Of a stretch of 64,000 nt of DNA, positions 12,355-25,295 are shown in pieces. Source of the stretch: Trichobilharzia szidati (taxonomy: Eukaryota > Platyhelminthes > Trematoda > Strigeidida > Schistosomatidae); assembly GCA_944472155.2 (NCBI GenBank), contig OX235279.1, positions 146,218,199 through 146,282,198 of the forward strand, read 5' to 3'. The notes beneath the pieces are model-generated. The model ran no database searches. It was not told the DNA's origin and saw only the letters and a program-made list of their open reading frames with translations. How positions within the stretch are numbered: the stretch's first letter is position 1; the number at the start of each line of letters is the position of its first letter. The position numbers and the translations under genes are program-made.

Positions 12355-12565
12355 TGGATCAGGAGCTCGAGTGGGAAACGACGAGTTGGGCGAGCATCCG
12401 AGGGTGCCATGGAGGAAATCGTGCGAGAGACTATGGACAATCTTGGGGTCAGCTGAAGAGGGCTGCAGAGAATAGGAAAAAGTGGAGATGTCCTGATAAA
12501 GCCTGACGTTCCACTTGGAACCTTAGGGAATAATAATGACTACAATAATAATAATAATAATAATC
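12355..12565 (+). mobile_element. RTE LINE 3' end with AAT tail
   Basis: GGGAAACGACGAGTTGGG, GAGGGTGCCATGGAGGA and a final GTTCCACTTGGAACC precede GGGAATAATAATG and an (AAT)n run at 12545-12563. The same 3' region is seen at 7000-7140 and 39440-39640. Confidence 0.7.
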
Positions 12566-12595
12566 GTGTTCTCCACAGTAACAGTCTGCAGTTAT

Positions 12596-13005
12596 TTTGA
12601 CTGAACACTACTCAGTAATTAGTGTAATGTGTCTAGTCCTATCTTTCATGCAGACTAAATTCTATCAATCAGGTTTGAAGTTTGACCACCATCACGGTGC
12701 AAAGTGAGTTGTTGCTGTTGGCCACGTAGCATGGTGACCACATTGCAGAAACTTGACTAATAGAATTCAGTCTGCACCGAACAAAAGACCAGACACATTA
12801 CACTAGTTACTAGCCAGTGTCCAATCAAAAATATCTAATACATTCCTATAGGAGGTCAATCCCGAGCCCGAATAGCGCAGTGGTAACGTCTCTGACTGCA
12901 GCACTGGATGACGCAGGTTCAAATCTCAGAAGGGACTGGTGAGTGCCAACTAGCACGTAACCTAGATCGAAGACTTCCTGCCGATTGCCTCCAACCCTCT
13001 ATTAT
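12596..13005 (+). mobile_element. hairpin-headed tRNA-SINE, copy 1
   Basis: A 5' hairpin (arms about 12603-12700 and 12721-12821) is followed by a tRNA-like head, GAATAGCGCAGTGGTAAC (A box) and GGTTCAAATCT (B box), then a body ending GCCTCCAACCCTC. CAGTCTGCAGTTAT at 12582 and CAGTCTGTAGTTAT at 13006 are near-identical 14-bp target duplications, so hairpin and SINE inserted as one unit. Confidence 0.8.
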
Positions 13006-13229
13006 CAGTCTGTAGTTATATTAATCCCTTGTTTTCTTGCACTACTAAGACAAAATGTGATGGCAAATCTAGAATAAAAAGTCGCTTTCGTGACTGGATA
13101 GTCTGTGGAGAAAAATTCCTGATGTCAAAGACTTCATTGAAGATGTGTATATACTTCCTTACTTTCAAGAATCTAATTAATGAATATACAAGTGGGTCTT
13201 TTGAGTTAGACGACATCACAAAATGATCA

Positions 13230-13340
13230 CGGTTAGAGTGCCAGAGAGTAATGGACGGCTTTATTTAGTCCTAGTTTAGGAGTCTTCAGAAGTACACACT
13301 CAGGAACACAACTGAGATCGGACCAAGCATGTCCACAGTA
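13230..13340 (-). mobile_element. hammerhead tRNA-SINE, badly degraded
   Basis: GTTAGAGTGCCAGAGAGTA, ATTTAGTCCTAGTTTAGGAG and AGTACACACTCAGGA follow the motif order of the 393-bp unit. No ribozyme core survives. Confidence 0.45.
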
Positions 13341-13920
13341 CAAGGTAAGTACATTAGAAGTAAGCCAATGAGGTTGACTATCTAGAGTGCTTATGAAAAG
13401 TAGTGGCCAGTAGTGTTCAAAAATTGGGTGGGTGGACAGATACTTACTAATGACATTATCATGAACTGGCAGAATTTAGAACTCACTAACCATTGGTTTC
13501 AGTTACAGTGACTGAATATAACGATATCACCAAGTACCTTGAAGGTCCTGAGTAACCAGTGCTGAAGATTCCTAGACTAGAATAAAATAGGCCTCTAATA
13601 CTTCCTATGTTTCAGGGGTTCTATAAATGGTATGGTTTAGTGGAAACATCCAACTTGAAACTGGTAGTACTCCTTCAAATGGACACTTGAATAAAATTTT
13701 CTTTGTCGACGAAATCATTTTTAGAGGCTGTACAATCATATTTATGTTTACCAAAAACTTATAATAGTCTGTTATTGAGTTATAGGGTGGGGAAGTATGT
13801 GAATATAACTGATATAATCACTCAGAAGTGGCTTCTAAAAAAAAATCAGAAATTAAGTAATAGTCAACAGCAAAATGAAAGAAAGGGATTGAAATTTGAT
13901 GGGGTTACAACTGTTGTTGT

Positions 13921-14262
13921 GTGCGAAGAAGAAAAAGGCCTGAAAGAGTCCAAACGGTGCCAAAGAAATTGCACTTCATGAATGCTGAGTTGAAAGGTGA
14001 TAGCGCAGCTGGGATTCTGAAAAACCACCTATCCAGATGGCTGACAAAATTTTTCTTTTCAGCTGCACTACGGATCTATTTCCACAGTCGAAAAATGGTG
14101 AATGGACGCGTGAAGGACAAACTGTCGCTAACAGCCACTTCAGTGGATGTTTATAAATTCACTGGCTCCCCTGGAACTACTAATATTGGTCGCACAAAGT
14201 ACATGCTTTTCAAACGCATCTCAGAACATTATCCTGCATGGTTAGCAAGAGGACAATGCTAG
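13921..14262 (+). pseudogene. Penelope-like element, start of GIY-YIG domain
   Basis: VPKKLHFMNAELKGDSAA, then VYKFTGSPGTTNIGRTKYML and KRISEHYPAWLARGQC. The GIY-YIG layout is clear, but one Cys of the zinc-like CxC pair is lost and the YIG Tyr is Asn. The reading is cut at 14262; the C-terminal end of the same domain resumes at about 14660. Confidence 0.75.
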
Positions 14263-14264
14263 AC

Positions 14265-14540
14265 TGAGATATTATTATATGCTGTTTATTTTCCTTTCTA
14301 CTTCTTGGTATTTTTTCGCATTTTTTAAAATTATTTTGTGTTTTTTGTAGTTGTTTCTTTTGCTGTTGGTGTCTTTATATTTATTTATTAATTTTTTTTA
14401 TCTTATGAAAATACTCCTTTTAAACGTTGGATAAAATTAGATGCAAATATTGTAGATATGTGCTGAAAATTCCACACTGTACCACTAGTACTGTTTCTGG
14501 AATAAAGCAAATTATGATTATTATTATTATTAGACAATTA
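14265..14540 (+). mobile_element. insertion splitting the PLE, with ATT tail
   Basis: T-rich, non-coding sequence ends GGAATAAAGCAAATTATGATT then (ATT)n and TTAG at 14536. It lies between the two halves of a GIY-YIG domain. A retroposon 3' end is the simplest reading; the family is not identified. Confidence 0.4.
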
Positions 14541-14659
14541 TTAGCTTAAATCTCGAGCACGCGGTGAACTCATGCCACACAGCTCCACCACACTCGCCTT
14601 TTAAAAGTATCTACAAGGTGAGACCGAAAAGTGTGCAAAGTGTATTAGGTTTCGGTTTT

Positions 14660-14760
14660 TGTGTATGCTGGAGGCGCTGGCGATTCGTCAGTATAACCCC
14701 GAACTCTGTGTTCAGAAAAAGCTTATTCAGTCTCTTATTCTACCGTGGTCTTAATCTCTC
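14660..14760 (+). pseudogene. Penelope-like element, C-terminal end of GIY-YIG domain
   Basis: EALAIRQYNPELCVQKKLI then QSLILPWS and a stop. The same ending (LCVQK then LPW) closes the PLE copies at 9595 and 21590. Probably the rest of the element at 13921. Confidence 0.7.
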
Positions 14761-16712
14761 CCAAAGTAGTTCACTTTTATTTTTGTTTTAATAATTAATT
14801 CACTATTATAACTCTTATATGTTCCTTTTGTACATTTTCTCACTCTCTTCACACCTGTTAAGTGGACACTCAACTACCTAACTTGTCATCGAATAAAACA
14901 ATTTTCGCCTTATCAAATTTCAGATCCTTAATTCCATTGTGTCACTGACTGTGGCGTAATTATTTACCTTTAGAAACTACTTCTGAGTAGTTGTATCAAT
15001 AACAGACTACTACTACTACTATAAGGTTTTAGAAAAATATCAATACGACTGTACAGCCTCTGGAGATGATTTCGCTGATAAAGAAAACTTCCCTCGTTCA
15101 ATTGTCTTTTATGCTCTTCATGATTCAATTATGCTTTCCTTCTTACTAACTTATTGTCATCACACCAGTAATAGGTAAATTAAATCATAGTGTGAATTCT
15201 GTGAAATGGAAATGAAACAGTCAACAATTCTCTTTGCAATGAATTAACTGACTCATTTGAGGAATTTTTAAAAACATTTGATGAAAAAAGGCAATTAAGT
15301 ATATGCATTTCATTGTATTACTTCTGATTATTGTTTCTACAGTTGAAGACAGTGACACTTGAAGGTGTGATTATATTTCCAGTGAATCTGGAAATCATCT
15401 TCCAGTGTCCGAACAACTAGCATATCATTGATTCACTGAGTTGTATACTGAATGACTGAAGAATCAGCATAGGACCCAGTACATCTGTGGATCAGTTCAA
15501 ATTATAACACACTGAACCAACCATCTCAAATAAACACAGTGAATATAATGATTCTGAACTGTATAAAACAGGAGAAATAGACAAAGTGTAGTGAAGATGT
15601 TCAGAATTTCACTGACGTGACTAAGAATATCTGTTCTATTGTTTATGATTTTGACTCATACTAACTAACAGCAGTATACATTTAAAAGTACATCTTATCA
15701 TGTACTCGTGTCAGTTGAAAAACCATTGAAAAAAAGAAGTATCGTACAGCTTTGTTATCACTCCAGTGGCTAGCATCCATCGATTGCCCCATGCTCATAA
15801 ACGTAAACTTTCAAAATGAACAAGAAAAGATTCTAGCAGGTGTTTAATTACTTCGTAGTATAACGCCATCTTAATTCACTGTCAACGCGGAGTAACAACT
15901 TCGCGTTTAAATTGCTCATAAAGTGGGCATGAAAAATCCACATTCAATTAAATCTTCAACGAAAAAAATTTACAAAGTTCGAAGGAAATGAAATTTCACC
16001 GTTAGGAAATTGGAAATATTCAGATTTTACACATACTTGTTTTCATGACTGGTAGACTTATACTACTGATCGACTGATATGAGTAGCTGAAATACACTAG
16101 CATCAAAAAGTAGTTCAATCTACCTAAACATCATAAGGCTGTTTCGCTGCTCCAGAGTTGATCTCATCATCAACAACAGTGTACACTTTATGAATGACGA
16201 CTCCACTTCGTGCAAGCAGCCAGTCGAAATTCGGGTGATTTCAACTGATTCGGCCATCTGAACTGAATTAAAACGTGTAAACCGTTCTCCGGTGTTTAGG
16301 TCACTTGTAGTCGGCTAGTAAGCAATCCGTTTTGACGTGAGTGATTCCCAATTACGTGTATCAGTCAATCATCCAATCAATAGTAGTAGAGAGTAGATAC
16401 CACAGTAAAATGACCTTGAACCAGCCAATCACGTCTTTCCAGGCAAAATGTATGTTTACTGGATATATAACAAAAATGAATTACATAGGGTATTATATGT
16501 CCGTAGCATACTGAAGAAGGAGGTCTCAGTTATCCATAGGAGTGGGCATAGTAAATAAACCACTATCAGTATGCGTATTAGTAATGTCTGCTTAACTCTG
16601 CCCATCAATAGATAGACGCTTTCCTAACTCTGATTCCAACGCACTATTCAACGCAAATGTCACTCAGGCGAACAGATAATCGCTAAAATGTACGATGAGA
16701 TATATTCTACGA

Positions 16713-16738
16713 CCACACACACACACACACACACACAT
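16713..16738. repeat. (CA)n microsatellite
   Basis: Thirteen uninterrupted CA units. Confidence 0.95.
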
Positions 16739-17174
16739 ACATACATACACGAAAACGACTACACCACATATTCGGGTGAAATTTATTTTATAATGAAATA
16801 AGGAGAGCAAAATAATAAGGAAAATAAATAAACTGATTGAAGGAAAGAGAATTCTGACCTTAAAATTTTTCAAATACGAAACGAAATAATAATGAAAAAT
16901 TGAAACGATTCAAGAAAGCATATATATATATATATATGAATACACTGTATACCAAGTTTCATGATGATTTAAAAGAATTGGTTACTAACTTATATTAGAA
17001 AACTTGAAAAGTTATATTAATCACAAGAGAAACCGGAAATGAGGAGAAATAAGAGGAGCGGAAGATGGGACCAAGTGAGGAAGAAGAGATGGGGACAAAT
17101 ACACCAAAGTCAACTGGGGTATATTATGTAAAGTCAAAGAGAAAATGGCACGAGGAAGTGTGGATGGTTTTCGC

Positions 17175-17178
<4 letters not shown>

Positions 17179-17216
<38 letters not shown>
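17179..17216. repeat. (TA)n microsatellite
   Basis: About 19 TA units with one TT break. A second, about 20 units, lies at 17488-17527. Confidence 0.95.
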
Positions 17217-17485
17217 AACATGGTACACATCACTTCCTGTCAAATTGACGTTGATTTCTATGTGCAAATGAGAGCTTTGCTTTTCTCAGCTAGCTCAATA
17301 TTAGCAACAACAAAACAACCAAAAAAGTAGTGTGAAGTCAATAAATCATATTTACAAAATACAGTGGGGAAATTGAAAAAAACAAAAACAAAGCAGAAAT
17401 CATCGGCATGAAATCAAAATCAGAAAATGAAACCAGAAGTCATCACAGTTAATAATAGACACTGTATACAAGTTAGTATGCAAAA

Positions 17486-17530
<45 letters not shown>

Positions 17531-17689
17531 CCCATTGCACAAGAACAATGCATACAAACATATACGCACACACATACAAGTGACAAACAAATGGTTTTAT
17601 TCTGTGACTGCAAGTGGCTTCATGAGCATACACACACACACACGCGTACATACATGCATCCAAGTGTATTTGATTCTACAAAGTTTAAT

Positions 17690-18066
17690 TTAATAAGACG
17701 ATTGATTGCTAGTGAGATCATCAGTTGTAACAGGAGGCAGTACAGCGGCTAGATATCGACCAATATTAATTGGATCTTCACAAGGATTTGTCTCGTTATT
17801 ATCTCCACTTTGTCGAATATCTATAGTTGTACTTTGTCGTTGAACATTACCTGATGGACAGGCTCCAGCTGCTGTGACAACAAATTTATGCCTTAAAAGG
17901 TTATCTAATGATGGACGATCACTAGCTGGTCGTTGAAGGCATGAATCAACTAAGTCGATAAAATCATCAGAGAAACAAAATCGAGGTAAGCGCGGCGGGG
18001 GTTGGTCAACAATATAGGATAATAATTCAAATATTGCCATTGGACCGGAACTTGGACTATTCACAG
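17690..18066 (-). CDS. MAP2K1/2: MEK exon 5: C-lobe end and stop
   Basis: Residues 427-551. It starts after TTGGTATAG with [20 protein letters not shown], which aligns with [14 protein letters not shown] of MEK1. PPPRLP, the helix [10 protein letters not shown] and [13 protein letters not shown] follow. [14 protein letters not shown] resembles the Raf/MEKK docking DVD region. TAA is at 17690-17692. The unconserved end [12 protein letters not shown] may vary between species. No obvious AATAAA lies just downstream. Confidence 0.94.
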
Positions 18067-21000
18067 CTATACCAAAAATTAAAAGGAAAATAAATTATTC
18101 AAGAGTTACTTTATATATGGAATTAATTTGTTTCATGTTTGACCATGAAGTGATATTAGTTAGAGAAGCATTAGAAATAAGCCGTTCGGGTTTAGGACAA
18201 ATAGTCACCACGGATGGGTGCGTTGTAGGTGGCGGTCGATCAAGAACTCCTTTGAAGTGTTCAGGCCAGTGTTTCCTTTGCTCCACTTCTTTGGTGAGTG
18301 ACTTTCCATTGTCATCCTTCACTGGCTTATTTTTTATGTTGAACTTTTCCCCGATAGGAACCTAGTTGTTTGGTGGAGTGTTGCGAGGTCTCCTTTGCCT
18401 GCATTGCAGCTTGTTCTCCTTCACTTGTCATAGCTTCGCCATATTTCTTTTGTCTTCCCTGGCACTATTCTTTACTCTTTTGTTCAGTGTATTGTAGCTT
18501 GCATTCAAATCCTGTTTTTGTTGCTCGTCGGTGCACTACTTAATCTTTTGTTTCACTGTCCTTCTCTCTTCTATTAGTCTCCACGTGTTCGTAGTGAGCC
18601 ACTGTTTGTCCTGTCTCTTCTTTCTGCCTAGAACTTCCATGCAGGCTTGATTCCACACCCATTTCAGGCTGTCCCAGGCTTTTCAATGCTGGTCTCTTCG
18701 CTAGTGTTGACTTGTGTCTCGGCTTTGTCCCTTATGCTTGCAGTGAAGATGTCCTTTGTATCCTGATCCTTCAGTTTTGAAATTGGTTTGTTGTCTATCT
18801 GCAGCTCCTGTTTCTTTGAAAGTGTTTGATTTGATTTGGAGTGTTCCTTGCACGAGATAGTGATCTGAGTCGACGTCTGCTCCTCTTCTTACTTTTGTGT
18901 CCAGTAAGCTGCGTCTCCATTTCCTTGAACAACATTGAGATTAAGTCAATTTGGTTTTTGGTTCGCCCATCTGGTGACACCCATGTAGCCTTGTGGATAT
19001 CCTTGTGCTTGCATTCGCTGCCACCAATCACTAGTTCATTGAAGGCGCAGAAGTCAAAGAGGAGTTTTTCGTTTCTATTCATCTCTCCGAGAGCTTCTCT
19101 AACCATCATGCGTTCTCTTCCTGTGTTGTCTGGAGGCAGTATTTTAATGTCGCCGACTGGAGTATTGTCCATTGTTGTCTGTAGTTGTCTGTAGAACTCT
19201 TCTTTGTTTTCGAGGTCTGCGTTTTTTTTGTGGGTGCATAGCATTGTGTAACTGGAACTTTCCTTTTGAGTTGGATATGGCGGTCATTATCCTGGGTGAG
19301 ATCGCCTCCCATTGTGTGAGGGCCTTCGTTGCCATTGGTGACATTATGATAGCCACACCCTCGGTGTGTATGTGGTTGTCTTCTGGGTGATCAGAATAGG
19401 TCACTGACTCTCCCATTGACAATTTGGTGAGTCCACTCCTATTTCATCTACTTTCACAAATTCACAGTACTTGAATACCAACTCGCTTGCAATCTGGGCA
19501 GCTTTGATAGTCTCATACATAGTGCAGACGTTTCATGTCCCCACACCTGACTTCTTTTGTCGCAAGGAGATTTTCTGTTTCTGAAGTTTCTGTAGCAACT
19601 TTGTTTACGGGGTGGGGTTGCCAGCCTCACGCCTGAGTGGGGAGCTGTTACATAAATATATAGTTTACAGAGGAGCGACTGTTTGGGCTGCTTTCTTTAG
19701 AATAAGGAAAACAAAGAATAAAGCAATCAGAACAACAACAGAAAAAAGAAAAAAAATCCCAACAGGAAAGGCAGCGACAACAACAAAAACTGTAACAGGA
19801 ATATCAATGTCAAAAACAGTTAACAAAAACGATATGAAAACCATAGACTCACTGCTTCAGGCCAACTTGGGCGCGTAAGTCCAATAATATATACAATTAC
19901 AGATATTAGTTAGTGTTAAACAGTCACAAAATGCCAAAGTTAATTATAGGTATTAATAGTCAACAAGATTATATCCACAGATTCAGTGTTCGAAGGTAAA
20001 CGAATTACAATAAATTCCACAGCTTCCTGGCCAGAAACACCTGAGAATTGAGAGTTTCATGTAACTAAGCAAATGTAGTGCACTAAGCGGAAAGCGCATC
20101 CGATGTTCCTTTAGTTAATAACTGCCAATGAGCAGCCAGAGCTACTACAACGTTGAAACAATTAGAATCGAAATTTAAAGCTACCAACTGAACGTCCCCT
20201 TCAGAGGAATCCGAAACAGATTCGATCGCCAGGGTGTTGGCCCCAAAGGTAAAAGAAAAGTACTCATCCGAAGAAGAGGAAATGAAAGTTTTCAGGCAGT
20301 CGTGGAGCAAATCACATGACGAGAAGGTTCGTATTTCAAGTCCATAAAAATGGTCAATAGAGATATACATTAACAAGCAGTCACGACAGTGGTTCACAGG
20401 AGACATAATTACATCATTCATGGAGAGTTTAAATAGGTTCGTCTTATACTAAAACCCGCGCTGAAGATGTTGTCTAGAAGGAAAACGAAAGCTTCTCAAT
20501 TAAATCAACCGGCTCAGAGGACAGAACTAATTCAGTAGGAAGACGTGGATGGCAGATGACATAGTACACTGGAGATGTGCTGCTGAAGCCTGGTGTTCCA
20601 TTCGGAACTCCAGGAGTAAATAATTATAATAACGGTAATAATAACAATGTATAGCAACGAACAAGTGAAGAATGAATTGAACTCATGAATTCACTAAATA
20701 ATCAATAATAATTTATTTCTTACCTGGTAGTGGTTTGCCTTCTTTAGCAGCTTCCAAGTGCTGTTCTAAATTAATATCTCTATGAGGACTGAATGCGCTT
20801 AGGTAGACTTTTTCATCTTCAATAGCTGGGATTGGATAACGTCCAGTTGCTAGTTCCACTAATGATAAGCCTAAACTCCATACATCACTCAATGTATTGT
20901 ACTGTTCACCGGTTAATCGTTCCGGTGCCATATAACTTCTTGTGCCAACAAATGAATTAGCCAATGAATCAATCAGCTGTCCACTAACACCAAAATCGCA

Positions 21001-24000
21001 TAGTTTAACATCTCCAGTACGATTGACAAGGATATTTGACGGTTTGACGTCTCTAAAGAGGTTGCATAATAATAATAAAAATAGCAGTAGTACGACAAAT
21101 TATAAATGAAGTAATCACTTGTGTTTACTTTTGATACTACTCACAAACTACCGAGTAGTATAAAAATATAGACGGATATTTCAATAACATCAGAATTATA
21201 ATTCCCCTAAGCAGGAGTCACCTACACAACCAAATGTAATTCGCAGTCATAAAAGAGAACGAAAATACCCAACTGAGGTGATAGATAAGAGATATCTATT
21301 CATTAGTTAGTGTTGTCAGATTAGCGAATTCTGTTTTAGTGAATCTTAAGTCCATATAACTCAACATAATTATTTGAGAAAATTAAAACAATTAGTCCCT
21401 TTGATAAATTTCAATAAGGCATTAAGAAGACAAATTTCGCGAGATGATATCGTCATTTCGTAGTTTCTTTACAACCGCTTTACAACTAACATGGTTAACA
21501 ATAATAAAATAAAGGTCATGACAATTACTCAGTTATATATAAAAACAAAAGTACATACTAATGACCAATCATGTTTAAATAGGTCAAGTAGTCCATGGTA
21601 GGCGAAGGTTGAAGTCTATTGATTTTTGTACACACAGTTTAGTCTGTATGTGATTAATCCAAAGTGCTTCCATCACCTTCGATAGCCTTGAATTAGAGTT
21701 ATGTGAAATAATTGTGAAACAGTCATTAATATGGATTTTGTGACCTGGCCTTCTATTCAGATTACTGGCATTGGGATTTTCAATATGATTTAATAGTCAT
21801 TTTGGAACATGTTCTTTCCGACGACATTGGAACATTCTGTTGGTTCTACCTATATAGGTGTCACCGCAGCTGCAGGTGAACTTGTAGATACAGTTTGAAG
21901 TAGAGTCCACAGAATTTCTTCCTTTAATCGTAGGTACAGGGATCGAAAATGTTCGGCACGTGAGAAAAAGAGATGCAGCGTAGAATGTGCGTTTGATGGC
22001 TGACCGAAGTCTTTGAGCTGTCAACTGTATAATCTGGTCACCCTTGAATGGTAGGTTAATAAAGATAGCTTTCTTTGGTACCGAAGCTGTCTTTTCGAGA
22101 TGCGGTCTTTCTTTACTGTGACAAGTGATAAAGTTTTCCGGATACCCATTAGCTAATAAAACTGAATGTATATGTCGAAACTCATCCATCACTGTGTCAC
22201 TCGTGCATATTTTTCGGGCCCTTGAGAACAAACATTTCACTAGGGAACGTTTATACTGGATAGGAACAAAACTGGTAAAATGAAGATATTGTCCACTCCA
22301 TGTCTGTTTACGAAAGATAGATCTCTGAATCGTACCATCATCTCTCCTGGTCATTGTAATATCGAGGAAACCGAGTTTGTTATTCGATTCGCGTTCGGAA
22401 GTCACTCGGATATTTGGATGAATATGATTAAATAGAGTAATAAAGTTTTCAATAGATTTACTATTATTAGCAATAATGAGAGTATCATCTACATAACGTT
22501 TATACAGCATAAATTCTCCACGCATACCTTGCATTTGTCATTAGTATGTACTTTTGTTTTTATTTAACTGAGTAATTGTCATGAACTTTATTTTATTATT
22601 GTTAACCATGTTAGCTGTAAAGCGGTTGTAAAGAAACTACGAAATGATATCATCTCGCGAAATTTGTCTTCTTAATGCCTTATTCAAATAAATATTTGAG
22701 ACAGATAAGATAACCTCCAGCTTTACATAGTTGGTAATGTTTTAAAGGGAAATAATAAATTAATCGAATTAATGGCTTCGGCAACACTACCAGCTGAGGT
22801 ACAAGTGTTATTTTCAAATAGTATTGTTGTTTTGTTAAAATCATTTCAAGAAATCGGAAAGGTGAATGCAAAGGCAGAAAGAATATACACAATCTCATAA
22901 TTCATGCATTCACACGTTGAATTTGAATATTTGATTGATTTCGCGGTGGGCTTCATCATGCACAGACAAAATTTATGGTAAGACAAAACACCAGGAGGCA
23001 ATAGGCAGTCTTTTTCATTCTGGCTTAGAACTTTTCTAGAGTAGACACTAAAGACTCCACGACAGAAGTCAGTCAAACGCACTCACTAGTGTTTGCCTTC
23101 GAGATCAATATCTCCATAAAATGTGAAAGAAAATTCAAAACAAATACAACATAGCAAATGGACCGCAAGCGGTGGAACTCCTCGATGTAGCGAGATCGTT
23201 CTGGCGTTACCTGATAAATACATAGACTAATGCTCAAATCGAGGTCTGACAGTTCAATCTTTTAAGGGGTCATTTAAGTATGTTGTTAGACAGTTTCAAA
23301 AACGGTTACCATATTCAACCGATGACCAGTGGTTTTCAATACTTTCCTCCCTATTTTATGCCAGTTTGTGATGAAATTGTTTATTTGTCAAACATATCAC
23401 ATGTTAAGTGGTAACATTAAGTTCACAGTTTTTCAGCATCCCATACAGACCAGATGTCCAGTCTGATCTCCAGCATGAAGACAGTGAAGGTAGCTGTTGA
23501 CGAAATTCTCTAAGCCATTGGAAATGCCTTTTATAATGCACGTGACAAAAATCTGACCCATACAGAAGCAGTAACTGAATTATCATTGGTGTTGAAAATC
23601 CCAACTTCATTCTTTATGCTGATTTCAAAGGATTCCCGAATTGATTTCAGAGTAGTAAACGTCTGTCTTGCCTCATCCGTTCCACCTGCAGTTGAAACTA
23701 TTGCACTTAAATAAGTGAAGGAAGACACCTCCCTCAAATTTCTTCAATTGATAATGATTGGTGCTTTCTGTTGTTGCTATTGGCTGGTTATTTTCCCCAC
23801 CTCCATCTTCTTTATGTTTACTTGGAGCCCTGCCAACCTCTTCTGCCAGTTTGTTGGTTTTCACCAGTCAGTTTCCGAGTTTGTGTAAAATTATACGTAA
23901 GTTATCGGCGAAATCCAGGTCTTCTAGAGTTTGCTTGTCAATCCAACATATTCCTGTCCTCCCACTCCCCACGCATGGTATTCTGCACAATCTAGTCCGC

Positions 24001-25258
24001 CACAATAAGGAATATTATCACTGGTGATAGTACGCAGACAGCCTTGGCTTACTTCTGTATTCACTATCCTGAATGACTGTTAAGCTGTAATCTTTTTTCT
24101 GGACAGATCACCCCATCCACATTCGATACAGACTATTGAAAGATTCCCATGGGACGATTGTGAAAAGTTACAATAAAACTGGCTATCAGTATCACTGAAT
24201 TTGTACAATGAGCAACAAAGACAGAAAGTCAGTGATTATTGACTTTAAACACAAAACTGAAGTTGATCACTACTACGATAGTATTTGCTAACATACTTGT
24301 TAAGCCAAATAACCATCTTTTTTTCATATAACACTCTAGGGTATTTTGTATGTAACAAAAGTTAACCTGGAAACAGATAGACAGACAGAGAGAGACAAAA
24401 CAGCACGTAGCAGAATTGAGTTCTGTTTAACGACACGACTGCTTATTTATTACGTAAGTGTATTCTGTTAACTGGATTTTGACACGTTTGACCACAGTGA
24501 TACATAAAGTAATAATTATTTCACTCCAACTGTGCTAACACAATTTGGATGGATTTGCGGAAGAAAAAATAATTGTGACTCTTTTCAGACTTTATTTTAT
24601 TTAACTAGTGATTTGGCAGCATTTTAGTCATTAATGCGTTGAACTGCCTAAAGTCATAGGTGTAACTCTCTCTTAATAATGAAGGCAATTGACTTTTAGT
24701 TACTGAGATCTGAGTTCCTGCTCAGTGCCTTTTACATGATATGCAACCAGTAATTGAATTTTGTGCGTCAGTGGTTCGACTCCCGGCCTGCGTACTCCTT
24801 TACACCTCACCTAACCGGCACTGAGATCTGTAAAGAAAGGAAAGACTAGCAACCCCACTACCCCGGGGGGGGGGAAAACAACACCACTGCCACTGAAACT
24901 CCAAATCTTGGGACCCGAAATTCCCCTTGGATTACAAAGGAATGTAAAAAAAAGGAAATTGGATCATACCACCGTTTACTTTTCAGGGGGGGGGGGGGAA
25001 TTAGGCCTGTACAAAAAGTAAATTTAAGTCTTGGAACTACCTTGTATACACAGAGGAGAAAGTCGTGCATAACCAATATATACCGAATACATATGTAAGA
25101 AAATGCCGAAAACATTTGCCTTGGTGTCTGTAACATTGGTGTATGCATTATGCGGCAGACAAGATTTCGTTTATACAACAAAGATGGCAATTAAATTAAG
25201 TGATTTCCACTGCAAATAACTAAACCAGATGTTATATATATATATGTATATATATATG

Positions 25259-25295
<37 letters not shown>

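Larger units (their letters stand above)
14800..17680. other. spacer downstream of MEK
   Basis: No coding sequence recognised. 16130-16270, read on the minus strand, has GATGATGAGATC and GCAGCGAAACAGCC and may be another degenerate hammerhead repeat. Microsatellites crowd the last kilobase before the MEK stop. Confidence 0.45.

Noticed and set aside
12860..12930. Functional tRNA genes at the A/B-box sites (also 31071, 32558, 58690)
   Set aside because: Boxes are present but acceptor and anticodon stems do not pair, and the sequences recur with SINE bodies.
16130..16270. Hammerhead ribozyme on the minus strand
   Set aside because: GATGATGAG and GCGAAACAGCC are present, but stem II and stem I do not pair convincingly.
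24860..25000. G-quadruplex regulatory element from the poly-G runs
   Set aside because: Two isolated homopolymers over 100 bases apart; homopolymer length is also error-prone.
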